DNA from: Haemaphysalis longicornis
Taxonomy: Eukaryota; Arthropoda; Arachnida; Ixodida; Ixodidae
Assembly (NCBI GenBank): GCA_013339765.2
Contig: CM023457.1
Span: forward strand, 50,989,745 to 51,053,744
DNA length: 64,000 nt
Direction: 5' to 3'
Positions 54,253 to 64,000 of the stretch are shown piece by piece. Both the position numbers and the translations under genes were made by a program. The notes under the pieces are model-generated. The model was not told the origin of the DNA. It was given only the letters and a program-made list of their open reading frames with translations, and ran no database searches. How positions within the stretch are numbered: the first letter of the stretch is position 1; every line of letters starts with the position of its first letter.

Positions 54253-55795
54253 TTTCCCTGAAGGACGGAAGAGAGGAGAGAACGACACCGACGTTCTCTG
54301 CTTTGTCCCGTCCTTTAGCGCAATGTTTTTTTTTTTTTAATTATGTACGTGAACCAACTACCGCAACAATCCACCGTACTCAAATGATTAGCACACTCAG
54401 GTCCTGCGTATCCGTATGGAACGCCCTTCAGGACTGCGGTCAACATTGCACTTTAGACACTGACTAACATTGCCGGTCATGTGACGGCAGTGAAACAGAC
54501 TACCTGCGCTGGCTATTGAAGATAGCGAACAATTCTGAAAGGTTTGACTTTTTTTTTCAAAACTCTAGATTTATGCAGTCTTACCGCAAGAACTTCAGTT
54601 TTCGGACAAAGTTGCAGCTATATCTAGCAAAAAATCTTCATCGCTACACCTAGTAGGGAGAGCGTAACATCCTCCCGTGCCATTCCCATCACCTTGTACA
54701 CCGTTTCCTTCGAAATTGCGAAATCTCGGCACCGCCCAAGCCTCGAAGCAAAAAACCTATAAATCAGCCCCTCAAAACGCTTGTACATCTGTACTGCATT
54801 GAAAGCCAGGGAGACGAGTAGTATCTTTATTGCGAGAGCCATTTCAACAGACTTCATCACACATGTCATCTCGCAATTTGGCCAGAAAAACCCGAGGCGC
54901 CTGCAGCTGCTATTCAAGGAAGATTGACGGAGTGCAGTTCTACGTATGTGAATGTATTGTGCTGTGTGATGGTGATCATTTGGCGTGAGTCGAGAACCCT
55001 CACGCAGCGAGACTGGCCACTCTTTACAAAGTGACAGTAACTCTTCGCATTTTCATTACTACCTTTATTTCTTTGTTCGGTAATAAAATCCAATGGATAT
55101 CCTCCAAGTCTGGTTCTAATTCGCTGTTTGTGCTTTGTGTAACTACAAATAGCGCTTTTGGTGCTAACCAACCGTACCCCCCCCCCCCCCCCCCCCACGC
55201 TAATGGATGCCCCCCCTTGCAAAAAGTTCTGCGGACGCCCTTGGCTGTGACTCGCGCGAGGTCCTACCAATGCGTTCTCTCAACGCCGTACTTCACTTAT
55301 CAGGCGTCCTTCACATCGACCAAGAGCATACACCCGCCTGTGAACTCGGTTTTTTTCCAGCGTTCTCTCTTCAGTCCGTTTGATTTTACGGTGTTCGGCA
55401 ACGTCATGGTTTCGTGCTTGTAATTAATTTTGCACACGCAGTCATGTGTTTGGTATTTTGTGACTAAGCGAAGATTCACTTGAAGATGGCGGAAGGTTAT
55501 GTCCGGACAGTATGTACGCGAACACTTGTCAATGCCTTGTTCGTGCCTGTGTATCATGTATTTATGTAAATCTGTGTAAATAAATGTTCTGCTACAAAAA
55601 AGCCCCTGTAGCGCTGTGGTATAGTACTTGGTTTTTAAACGAAAAGGCTCAGTTTCGAGTCCGACATTGCGACATTTTTATAGCTTTCAGAATTTTTCGG
55701 CCACCGTGATTTTCTTAATACTTTTTTACTCTGGTTTTTACTATATCAAGAGATCGCCGCACAGGACTGTTGAATTACGTTTAATATAGGTTGTG
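54253..55795. other. Unassigned intron; C(18) run
   Basis: C homopolymer at 55178-55197 with GGATGCCCCCCCTTGC next to it. 55598-55665 has a tRNA-like CCCTGTAGCGCTGTGGTA and GTTTCGAGTCCG, likely a decayed SINE. No M13-like exon found here on the minus strand. Confidence 0.3.
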
Positions 55796-55915
55796 TTCTG
55801 TGTCATTGGGCTGGGTTAGATTAGGTTTATTGCAGCTGGACTGAATTTGGGTAGGTTATGACGCGTTTGGTTAAGTTACGCTAGGGTCGGTGAGGTTGCG
55901 TTATGTTAGTTACGT
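55796..55915. repeat. Degenerate GGTTA-like tract
   Basis: GGGTTAGATTAGGTTTATTG, GGTAGGTTATGACG and TTTGGTTAAGTTACGC: scattered TTAGG-like units, weaker than at 29289. Confidence 0.4.
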
Positions 55916-56061
55916 TGGGACGTAATATTATTCAGCAAATTATAGGCCAGTCAGCTTTTCTGGAAACTGCCGTGAGAATTTCCCGGAGGTAATTCTCACG
56001 GCTGCTCTGAGATTGGGCGAAACCTTTCCGTCGCCACATCCCGCGACGAGAGAGCGCTTGC

Positions 56062-56424
56062 CTGTCGAAGGCGATGCGCGCCGATCGGACCCAGATGAAG
56101 GCGTCGTCGCGCAGTTCCGGGGCCATCGACAGGGTGGTGTTCTCGAGATGGCGGTACTGCTCCTCGAAGCAGCGCACCGATTCGGCGTACGCGGACGCGG
56201 TCTGGTCCGTCCACCAGAGCGACTCGATCTTGTCCGCCCTGCGGGCCGCGCCTGCGGGTCCGATGGCCTCGCTCAGCGTCTTGGCCACCAGCGCGCCGAG
56301 GGTGCCGTAGTTGAAGGGCTCGCCCGCGCCCTCCGGGTAGAAGACCGGCTCGTGCATCATGGTCGCCGGCATGAACAGCTCGCCCCGCTTCTCCAGGTAC
56401 ACCACGTCGCCGGCCAGCTGCAGC
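56062..56424 (-). CDS. M13 peptidase relative, exon C: catalytic core without zinc motif
   Basis: This exon corresponds to the M13 core. Residues GELFMPATMMHEPVFY match the family's 'I..PAGILQPPFF' block and FNYGTLGALVAKTLSEAIG match 'LNYGGIGMVIGHEITHGFD'. WWTDQTASAYAESVRCFEEQY matches 'WWT......F..R..C...QY' (given in the order seen). At the position of the zinc-binding HEITH, the sequence reads KTLSE, so both histidines and the catalytic glutamate are absent. Around the second motif (ENIADNGG in active members) the sequence reads ELRDDAFIWV, so the ExxxD ligand is not obvious. The product is therefore probably inactive as a zinc protease. The acceptor is GTGCAG|G. The donor appears to be a GC donor (CAG|GCAAGC), and its phase fits exon D (AG + G = Arg). 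The GC content is far higher than in the flanking introns. Confidence 0.8.
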
Positions 56425-56456
56425 CTGCACTCATTCCAACAGAGCGGCGCTGCTAC

Positions 56457-56905
56457 CAGAGTTTCACACTAGAGGGAAATCTGGCGCTGCAGTCGCGGGC
56501 TGTCGTGGGCGTCACTAGAGTGTACTCTAGCGTCCCCATTGCAGCTACGTTTCTCGCCTACTTGGATTGGCTAGTCACATGGCTTCTTTTTGTCTCAAAG
56601 CCAAAATCAACAAAAAAAGGTCAACATCGTTTTTCTATTCATTTTGCGCGAAGCTTCTAAATAAGCCCTCACAAGTAAATCTTTCTGGAGCTTCAATTTT
56701 ATAATAACAAAACGAATTCGATTAATCTTCTACAGAATATTGTTGCTTTTTTGCAGCCAGAGGCAACTTTCCAGCCCGTTCATGAGCCAAGGACAAGTGG
56801 AACTTGCCTGCCCGGTACATGACGGAACGTTCGCTGAAGCGCAGCTCGCCTAGAAAGTGGCGCCAGATTTCTCTCTGTTAGTATATATTAGTATGAAACT
56901 GTATG
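56457..56905. mobile_element. MITE (GAGGGAAATCTGG ends), copy 2, reverse
   Basis: AGAGTTTCACACTAGAGGGA then AATCTGGCGC at the left and CCAGATTTCTCTCTGTTAGT then ATGAAACTGTATG at the right. The interior runs opposite to copies 1 and 3 (GCTTTTTTGCAGCCAGAGGC, GAACGTTCGCTGAAGCG). It lies 33 bases upstream of the M13 exon C acceptor. Confidence 0.85.
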
Positions 56906-57782
56906 CTAGACCCCTCCTCATCCCATCTCATCAAAGAGAACTCATAACTTTTGCTAATATTTATTGTATTGGCAGGGATACGAACAGCGCTGAGTGTAAA
57001 GTTATTATTCAAATTATACGCTCAGCTCTCTGCTCATTTTCAATTCTAAATAAAGTGTTCCTACTGGTTCTCTGTTTTACATATAGTAGGGATTGATAGT
57101 CATTGTTCTGTTGTTAATTTTTGTAGATATTTGTACTAGAGTGTTTTTATTACATTTCCATTTATGTTCACTCGCATATTATGGAATATCAAATCTACAT
57201 TATTGCTAACAAAAACGTAATTGTATTGATATTTATCCTAAAAACACCCTTTTACTCGAATCTCCTGTCTGCTGTACTTTGTGAAATCACGTATATCTAT
57301 TTTTGTAGGTTGCAGTCTGTGACTTTGGTACCTCCTTCTGTATATCCTGACCATGTTCTCAGCCTACTGTTTACAATAAAAATCTTTTACTTCACTTGAC
57401 TTGACTTAACTTGATTGGGGCATCTCATGGCAAAGTCGGGTAACTTCAGAAGCACTGCATCCACTACTCCCGTACGGGGGGTGCCTGTGCCCATATTTAC
57501 TCTGGTTAGTGGCCAGCGGTGCGAGACCTCGCCAAAGAGGACCCTTCCCACGTCTATCGCAGTGGCAGACATACACCGTTTCCGAACCTTTTATCTCCCG
57601 CCAGGACAGCGAGCGCTTGAACCCTTTTGACTGGTGGGTGGCCAGGGGTGTGTCAGACCCCGCCCGAACGGGTTCGAGGGGCCTCACACGTGGATGCTTG
57701 TAGTGGTGCTCCGAGCGTTTATCCCCACGTCCTGGCGAGCTGAGCTTTAGGGACGCTTGCATGCCCTTTAGATAAAACAATT
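56906..57782. other. Unassigned intron
   Basis: CTTCACTTGACTTGACTTAAC at 57389 is a short tandem patch. No coding evidence. Confidence 0.25.
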
Positions 57783-57970
57783 ATCAGTGGCTGAGCTCGT
57801 CTATGCGTACCGTGAGCTAAGGTTCAGCAATCCAATCCAATCCGATCCGATCCAATCCAATCTAATCCAATCCAATCCAATCCAATGCTCTTCACGCTCT
57901 CGCAGCACGGCCCTTCACGGTCCACGCGAAACTGCTCAACCTCGGCCAGTGTAGCTTACGCGCTACAAAA
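57783..57970 (+). mobile_element. AATCC-array element, short copy
   Basis: ATCAGTGGCTGAGCTCGTCT and GTGAGCTAAGGTTCAGC pass straight into (AATCC)n (57828-57884), then CGCAGCACGGCCCTTCACGG and CTCGGCCAGTGTAGC. The GGTTATTCTTAGGTTTCC segment present at 26 kb is missing. Confidence 0.7.
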
Positions 57971-58771
57971 ACCACGGTGGGTATCCGGCAGCCCATGACT
58001 CGAACCTGGTACCTCCCGCGGTTCACCGTTGAAACATCGAATGCACGGCAGCCGCGCTCCGGCCGGTCTCCTTTCGAACACCAACTGCCGCAAGAATACG
58101 CATATTCTGTGGCCGGTCGCTTGCCGTGCTTCGGCCGATTACCGCTTCCGGAAGAAAAAACGGATGCCCTAAGGCCGTACTTCGGCCGTTCTCTTTCTCA
58201 ACATCGGCAGCCGTAAGAGAACTGAATATCTGGCAGCCGGTTAGCTGCCGTTGTGCGTCCGGACACGGGCGGACGGAAAAATGCCGAAGCGCTGGTTGTC
58301 GAATGTTGGCCGTTCAACGCATGATCAGTGGCTGCCGGAACCTGGATGCTGGCCGGACATGCCAGAAAGCGGCCATAGACGGGCCGGTCTTGGGGCACAC
58401 TTTCTGTGCCGCCTGGGGTGTTGTTATGCAACTCGCCCATCACAGCCATGACCACCAGCGCTGAGCCCATACTGCGCATCTCGCCCGTTATCTGCCAGCC
58501 GGCAGCGCAGCCGAGTCCAATCTCGTTGACGATGTGTGCTACGTGTACGCTGCACGCGAAGCGTGGGGTTGTAAGCGTCATTTCAGCCACCCTTAACGTC
58601 AGTCTGGCAGCGACGCAAGCGCAAGTTGGGGACTTCATCGTCCTGCGCTCCGTTTGGTACGCACCAGCGACTGCAATCCCTGGTGATGACCACATGCGTG
58701 ACAAGACAGACAACCGATCTTTGGTGAGTACGTTTCCTCTGTCTGAAATGAAATGGCGTCACTTAAAAGAC
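57971..58771. other. Unassigned intron with CGGCCG-rich short repeats
   Basis: 58050-58400 repeats words such as CTTCGGCCGATTACC, TACTTCGGCCGTTCTC and GGCAGCCGG. Long open frames here on both strands overlap and show no family features. Confidence 0.3.
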
Positions 58772-59000
58772 CTTAAAGGGGCCAAGCACAAAAATAAAAG
58801 TTTGTTGTATTCGAAAGATTTTGTGTTTCATAGTGCCCCCACCGCTTGTCCAGATGCAAACGATGTTTTATTCGTCGAGAAATTAATCAAAGTTAAAATT
58901 ATGATTTTTCGCTAAATCGTGTGTTTTCGTGGTCTGCAATGACAACACAGGAACCGACCGCTCTGCTGGCGGTTGCGAAGCCTTGTTTACGGTTAGTGAA
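58772..59000. mobile_element. Left part of an AAAGGGGCC-type MITE
   Basis: TTAAAGGGGCCAAGCACAAA then AATAAAAGTTTGTTGTATTC resembles the left end of the 33.8- and 48.3-kb elements. A possible right end (GTCTTCATGGCCTCTTTAA) lies only at 60027-60046, so the copy is rearranged or these are two halves. Confidence 0.45.
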
Positions 59001-60087
59001 CCTAGATGGCGTCACCTAGATGGCAAGCCCTTTTCTGCCTTTGGTTTGTTTTTGACCGTATTCAAACCTGGCTTGTTTTTGTTCAGGGACAAACAATCGT
59101 TTTCGTGAAACGTAGTGCTCGCTCGACAAATATGGTCACATAAGACACCGTTGCTTGCGTCAATCGGCCAGTGTCGTCTGAGACAACCCCAGAGCCCCGA
59201 AGTCCTGTGCAGCTACAGAGTTACTCAATATATACAGTTGGGAAACTCCCCTTCAGAATCCGGGCGGCGCTAGCCCCCCTACTCCGTGGAAGCACAGGGG
59301 AAAGTCGACGCGCGCGGCACCTAGGAGACAAAAACTGAACTTCGCTAGGGTAGTATTATTCAATTTTTTTTTTGTAAAATAAAGATTTACTTTGTTTAAA
59401 TTAAATACATTAGTAGGTGAAATTTACGCTGTGTTTTTGCGGATTTTCTTTTTATCACTTACGGCAGCAGCAGCAGGCACCAGAGTATTACTTCAACGTT
59501 CTGCCGACAGACGACAGGCTAGTCAACTTGCCCCGTGCTTGCCCCGGCTCAGGGGGGGCAACCAAAGACCGGCTTTTCATACATGGCGCCTATGGGGAGT
59601 TTCGAAACTGGTATATATCCAGTAGCTTTGGTGCAGCTAAACTTAGCATACTGCGCGCAGGTACCAACAGCAGTACGCATCGGTACTTCTGTTTACGTGT
59701 GCTTTCGTAACTTCCACTGTTTACCCCGCCATTCTTACTGCTTTAAAAAGAATGTACCCTAAATTTAAGCGCAAATAGGTCGTCCTGCAATAAGGTCTGC
59801 CTATATTGCGTTTGCTTCTGCCGGCCTCCACCAATCGTAGAGCTGGCTGGTATGACATCATAGGTTCCGTTGCGGGAAATGAGCCAGTGGCTCGCAAGGC
59901 CGTTGTTTTTTTCATAGTTATATAGCTTATTTGAGCGCAAGGTTTACGTATATTTTTTCAAACGTGGTGTCAGTATGATTCTAACGAGACAATCTTTTGA
60001 ATGAAATGAACCAAACTTGTGTTCTGTCTTCATGGCCTCTTTAACACGAAGCGGTTTTGCTGACGGCACCCTAGAACTTATGATAAG
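59001..60087. other. Unassigned intron
   Basis: No gene or complete element recognised; see the possible right MITE end at 60027-60046. Confidence 0.25.
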
Positions 60088-60170
60088 ATATTATATATAT
60101 ATGCTAGATATATATCTATATATATATATCTATATATCTATACTATATATATATATATATATATATATCA
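60088..60170. repeat. Interrupted (TA)n
   Basis: TA repeats with CTAGATATATATCTA-type interruptions. Confidence 0.95.
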
Positions 60171-60974
60171 GCCATACGTGGCCCGCCAAAAGGAATGCAG
60201 GCAACCATGACAGTGATTCCGTGCGGCAACACAGTTTTAACTGCACGCGAGGTTAAAAGAGGTGTTTAAAAACCTGTCCCCGGTTAAAACAACAATAATG
60301 TGCAACCTTTCCTATTCCTTTATGAGGTTTTTGAATCACGCATTGAAACCGACGGAGTTGTTTGGAGACGTAATGTAGTGTCACGTTTAGACACTAGATG
60401 GCGCCACCTTATGAATCCAGAAATTTTAGTGCAAAATTAGTTATTTCCACCTCTGTATTTAGAAATTTCTTGCGGTTACCCTGTATATAGAACACTAGCT
60501 TTCATATGAGCTAGAGGGCGTGTACTGTGCAAAAGTTGGTTTTCTGTCCCTTTAAAGGGCCAAACCTATTGCTTGTATTCACTGGCGAGGCGCGCATGCA
60601 GGCAACCGTGTAAGCGCGCCGTCACTGGTTACGTCGGGCTCCGCGGGATGGCGGTACTTGTCCGAGCTAAGCACATGACTGTGTTGCACGTTAAAAACTC
60701 TACCTCACCAAACGCAAAGTATTGCCTCCAGTCCACTGTGAGGGCGATTAATACTATGTTGACACCACCGTTGATAATCGGGTTGAAACGGAGCAGACGA
60801 CGTACGCCGGTGTTTTTTTTTTCTTCTTCGGCGTGCGGGCGCAGTGGCCCAACCCGCGCCATGTCCGTGGCGCATCGGCCATGTCTGTGGCCATTTCCAG
60901 TGTTGCCAAGCGAAGAAATCGACTGCTAAACTTTTCAACGAATACCACCTATACGCTCGAAGGCCCCCACTCAC
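60171..60974. other. Unassigned intron next to exon B
   Basis: CCCTTTAAAGGG at 60549 is a palindrome formed from the same end type as the AAAGGG MITEs. Nothing coding. Confidence 0.25.
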
Positions 60975-61159
60975 TTGCCGTATTCGCCGTGGTGGTCTTG
61001 ACCGACCACATCCCGGCGAAGCGTGGCGTCGACTTGCGCCGTCTCCATGTACGTGGCCACAAAGTCGTGCTTAGCGTTCGCCACGTAAGTGTAGTTCACG
61101 CTGCTTTTTAGGGTCGGCGGAAGGCCCGTGGTGGGTTGCACGAGATTGATGGCTCTCAC
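60975..61159 (-). CDS. M13 peptidase relative, exon B
   Basis: This 185-base exon encodes 61 residues beginning VRAINLVQPTTGLPP and containing NYTYVANAKHDFVATYME. In M13 proteins this stretch is the conserved segment between the N-terminal helical domain and the catalytic core ('...IGYP...Y...YF.N...'). The acceptor is GTCGCAG|GTGAGA and the donor is GGCAA|GTGAGT, leaving two bases (AA). Exon C begins with G, restoring AAG (Lys), so the phases agree on both sides. The N-terminal coding frame continues upstream of the acceptor by chance, but the residues there do not resemble the family. The introns on either side are 2.5 kb and 4.55 kb; the latter holds an AATCC-type repeat element and a copy of the GAGGGAAATCTGG MITE. 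Confidence 0.75.
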
Positions 61160-62243
61160 CTGCGACCACGTGACTCCTTGTGACGACACAACTCTGGCCA
61201 GAAGGACACTCGACAAAACGGTCGCTTTTTCGCGCTTAATCGCCACAATGGTTATCCGGCGAGCATCGTGTACCTTTCGCGTTAATATTTTTCCCATAAC
61301 GAGCACTAACCCCGTTATAACGAAAGCGCCTTGTTCAAGGTGTTTCATGGCCGTAACTGCAGTACGCAGGGAGCACGTTATCCTCTGGTTTAACAAAGCA
61401 CCGCTTATAACGAAGTCTGTCTTCGGTCTCTACTTCTTTTTAATAATAAATCGATCGATCGATCAATCAACCAATCAATCGTTTAGTAGCGTGCCCAGGA
61501 ACAGCCGTTGTGTCGGTGCACAAAAGAGAAAGAAAAAAAAAAGCCAGAGGTACGATGCACACGACTTACAAGTAATAAATTAAGCGATAGCGCTGGTAAA
61601 GCAGATAAAAAATTACACACCTTGTCGTACATCCTAACATACAAGCACTCCCTCCACGGACACACGTACGCAAGTATAATGTCCAGCTGTGAAGCATGTT
61701 ACACCACACCAGTGATCGTCGTACAGATACTCGTTACAAAAATATACGTAAATCGTGACAATGAAAAGTTGTGCGAAAACGGAATGACCTGAGGTGGCTC
61801 CGTTCTTAGCAGCGAAGTTACTTCGTAGTCGGGCGGAGCTTATGTTCTAAAGGTTGCAGCCCAAAGGTGGTTCTGCGGAGTCGAACATTCCACCCATCCG
61901 CGTTTTCAGTTGTGTATATTAGAGCGAAAGGTCTACAGTGCTACACCTTTCAAGGTCATTCATCGCGTCGCAAGTGGCCTTCAGCCGCCGGCGCGCAAAG
62001 CACGCCATTCTTAACGTTTCGCTCGCTCGGATCCTCGTTGCTGCTGTATCACGTGACTAGGCGAGGGTGAAACGGCCGCTTTGCCTGCGCTTGGTGTCTC
62101 AGTCTGGCTATCGATGACGCCCCGCCTGGGTTGTCTGTGCCTGCCGTCCGCGCAAGTGAAAGGATGAATCAAGCAATTCAGTACATATAGCTAGAGGGCA
62201 GGCTGCGAAGCCCCAAGCAAAGGACAAACTTTCACTAAACACT
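61160..62243. other. Unassigned intron; short (GATC)/(CAATC) patch
   Basis: ATCGATCGATCGATCAATCA at 61449 passes into CCAATCAATC, Ruka-tail-like, but without a SINE body. The open frame upstream of exon B on the minus strand is not family-like. Confidence 0.3.
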
Positions 62244-62731
62244 GGCTGCGTTCCAATTCGCGGACAGCTTGGTAGACAGCTTATTAAGAAGCAGTCTAAC
62301 TAGACGTCTAGAGGAATAAGAATTGGAACGGCGCGGCGGTCAAGAACGCAACACCAACGCAGACGACAACCTCGTAGCAGACATGTTGAGAAACGCGAGC
62401 CGCAGGTTTCGTAACTAATATTACCGTTATGATTACAAACACTACGGGATATAAAAATAAAACAAAATCATCTTTACCACTCGCAAATTGTAATAAATAT
62501 TTCAATAAAAGAGCAAGTTAGTTTGTAACAACATCAACATCCGAAAAGGTGTCGCTTGCGTCGTTTTTCAGTTTAGACAGGAAGGTAGCCTGCACCGTTG
62601 CTGACTTCGATGCTGTCTCCTCGAAGTAGTATTCGTTGACTGCTTCGTTCGAATTGGAAAGGGGCTTAACATGGCGGACTGTCCGCGAGGACGGCAACGA
62701 AGCCGTCTAAAGGGTAAATTGGAACGCACCC
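62244..62731. mobile_element. MITE with GGSTGCGTTCCAATT ends
   Basis: GGCTGCGTTCCAATT at the left is mirrored by AATTGGAACGCACCC at the right, 488 bp. ACT flanks both ends (a 3- or 4-base target duplication). Internal GAATTGGAA words suggest repeated subterminal motifs. No coding frame. Confidence 0.68.
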
Positions 62732-63126
62732 ACTGTGTCACTCCAGCTCACAGCCACAGCAATGGCTAAAGTGCCGTCCGACAACAATTTTTAAGACTGG
62801 GTGATACAAGCCAGAACGCCTGCCGTTGCGGTGCAGAGGTTCCGTCTCAGCTTCGCGTTATTGAGGGCGGTGGTTTGAGTTTGGCTCTTACCTCCCCTAT
62901 TTAGTTTTCACCCTTTTTGTTATAATTATAATTTTCGTGGCTTGGGTTAGTTTTCGAAGTTTTGAAAGATTTGTTTTCTGTTCGTTAGGTTATGTAAGGT
63001 TAGTTTATGCTACGTTACGCTAATGAAGGGCGAAGTAGTGCCAGACCCGGCATTTTCTCATCGAAACGCCGGTGGACGTCGTTTTAGTGGAGTGCTTATA
63101 GTTCCCTCGGACGGCACTCTAGACCA
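62732..63126. other. Unassigned intron with GGTTA-like scrap
   Basis: GTTAGGTTATGTAAGGTTAG at 62986 is a short TTAGG-like tract. Otherwise nothing recognised. Confidence 0.3.
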
Positions 63127-63578
63127 GAGTTTTATACTAGCGTATACTGGAGGGAAATCTGGCGCCACTGTCTAGGGGAGCCACGCTTCAGCGAGCGTTG
63201 CGTCATGTACCGCGCAGGCACGTTCCCCTTATCCTTGGCATGGCTCATGAACAGGCTAAGAAGTTGCCTCTGGCTGCAAAAAAAGCAACAATACTACTGT
63301 AGAAAAACCATCAAATTTGTTTTGTTATTGTAAAATTGAACCTCGAAAAAGATTAATTTGTCAATGATTATGTAGAAGCTTCATGCATGATGAATCAACA
63401 AAAAATAAATATGTCTCTTTTTTGTTGATTTTGGCTTCTAGACAAAAAAGAAGCCATATGGCTAGCTAAGCCAAGTAGGCGAGGAACGTCGCTAGCGGCA
63501 ATGGCGCCGCCCACGGCGGCCCGCGATTGCAGCGCCAGATTTCCCTCTAGTGAATACTAGTGTGAAACTCTATGCTCC
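63127..63578. mobile_element. MITE (GAGGGAAATCTGG ends), copy 3
   Basis: AGAGTTTTATACTAGCG then GGAGGGAAATCTGGCGCC at the left; GCCAGATTTCCCTCTAGTGA then GTGTGAAACTCTATG at the right. Its interior is collinear with copy 1. It ends 48 bases from the donor of M13 exon A. Confidence 0.87.
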
Positions 63579-63626
63579 AGACACAGTCCTGCAGTAACGG
63601 GAATTGGCAGAGCGATGGGCGAGCAC

Positions 63627-63994
63627 CTTCCTGACGGCTTCCAGACGCGAGGGCAGCTCCATCCACTCCGCCAGATTCATGTGCTCGGCGACGCCGTGGA
63701 GGATGTCGTTGTACAGGGTGCGGCTGTTGTGCACGGCCGTCGCGTTCACGGTCAGGTTGGCCACGAGGTAGGCCCACGAGTAGTAGAGGAAGCGGCGCGT
63801 GGTGTTCAGGCACAGCGCGACCACGTCGCGGGCGTGCTGCTGCTCGTAGCGGCGGAAGTAGTCGTACCGCAGGAGGTCGATGGTCACGTGCACCGTCAGG
63901 TAGGCCGCCATGTGGCCGATCTCGTTGTCCTCGGTCAGCAGGTCAATCACCTTCCTGCGGGGCGTGCGGGAAACACGCGGCCAGTGCTCGAAGA
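63627..63994 (-). CDS. M13 (neprilysin-like) peptidase relative, exon A (internal, first in window)
   Basis: Encodes part of the N-terminal helical domain of an M13 metallopeptidase-like ectoenzyme. Readable pieces are VIDLLTEDNEIGHMAAYL, RYDYFRRYEQQHARDVV and LYNDILHGVAEHMNLAEW, in the family's usual order, with N-glycosylation-like NTT, NLT and NAT. The 3' end is the donor AAG|GTGCTC after ...LEAVRK (phase 0), which joins exon B as ...AVRK|VRAINL. The 5' end is less certain. The frame is open and protein-like (FEHWPRVSRTPRRK) back to an AG at 63995-63996, just after an in-frame TGA. Alternatively the exon starts at 63954 after CCCCGCAG, and the GGTGAGT at the window edge is the donor of a very short 45-base intron. 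I prefer the longer exon. The upstream exons (cytoplasmic, membrane-anchor and start regions) lie outside the window. The family call is by recognition of the whole four-exon set. Confidence 0.78.
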
Positions 63995-64000
63995 CTCACC

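Noticed and set aside
54624..54917. Minus-strand frame in the last M13 intron tested as an extra exon
   Set aside because: It has a vaguely helical segment but none of the M13 blocks, and exons C and D already join in phase and in family order without it.
58198..58713. 171-codon minus-strand frame in the intron between M13 exons B and C
   Set aside because: Not M13-like. Exons B and C are contiguous in family order, and an overlapping plus-strand frame of similar length exists.
60971..61396. The whole 141-codon minus-strand frame as one exon
   Set aside because: Only the part after GTCGCAG (from 61159) resembles M13, and that start gives the right phase. The upstream part is intronic read-through.

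Overview
This window is animal nuclear DNA, most likely from an ixodid (hard) tick. The evidence is several copies of a tRNA-derived SINE of the tick 'Ruka' type (A box, B box, a body, and a CAATCAATC tail), many decayed LINE fragments, long microsatellites, many short inverted-repeat transposons, and widely spaced small exons with GT/GC-AG splice sites. There is no sign of bacterial gene organisation. Most coordinates outside the exons describe mobile-element debris.

Two host genes can be supported, and they converge tail to tail. On the minus strand, four exons (63994-63627, 61159-60975, 56424-56062, 45572-45340) join with matching phases. They encode the middle and C-terminal part of an M13-family (neprilysin-like) ectopeptidase relative; its N-terminal part lies beyond the right edge. 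The zinc-binding HExxH and ExxxD motifs of the family are absent, so the product should be a pseudopeptidase. The last exon carries at least one frameshift. On the plus strand, a GC-rich promoter-like region (8.4-9.65 kb), a possible first exon (9651-9767), an internal exon (28890-29040) and a terminal exon (31689-32099, followed by an ATTAAA signal at 32231) also join in phase. They encode a small protein I do not recognise, with a PP1-docking-like KKVTFA motif. The terminal exon is open in two frames, and the more protein-like C-terminus is in the shifted frame.

Layout: 0-9 kb holds LINE 3' ends, TATG/TA/GA/CAGA repeats and a Ruka copy. 9.6-32.2 kb is the plus-strand gene, whose long first intron holds a TTAA-flanked MITE, an RNase H-bearing LINE, nested LINEs, a pair of TTAA MITEs, Ruka copies and a TTAGG-like tract. 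32.5-40 kb holds a 0.55-0.8 kb repeat family (one copy with a 49-bp minisatellite), two Ruka copies and more LINE ends. 41-44.3 kb is a nested set of palindromic elements. 45.3-64 kb is the M13-like gene. Its 10.5-kb last intron holds a pogo-like transposon inside a tandem repeat, a LINE carrying two clean insertions with target-site duplications, and a longer Tx1/L1-like LINE carrying two more.

The window is useful for repeat biology. Several insertions sit in sequence whose pre-insertion reading frame or repeat consensus can be restored, so element boundaries and target duplications can be read directly. Several CT microsatellites are the 3' tails of retroposons. Clustered one-base differences between repeat copies, and frameshifts in both genes, suggest either real decay or residual assembly errors.
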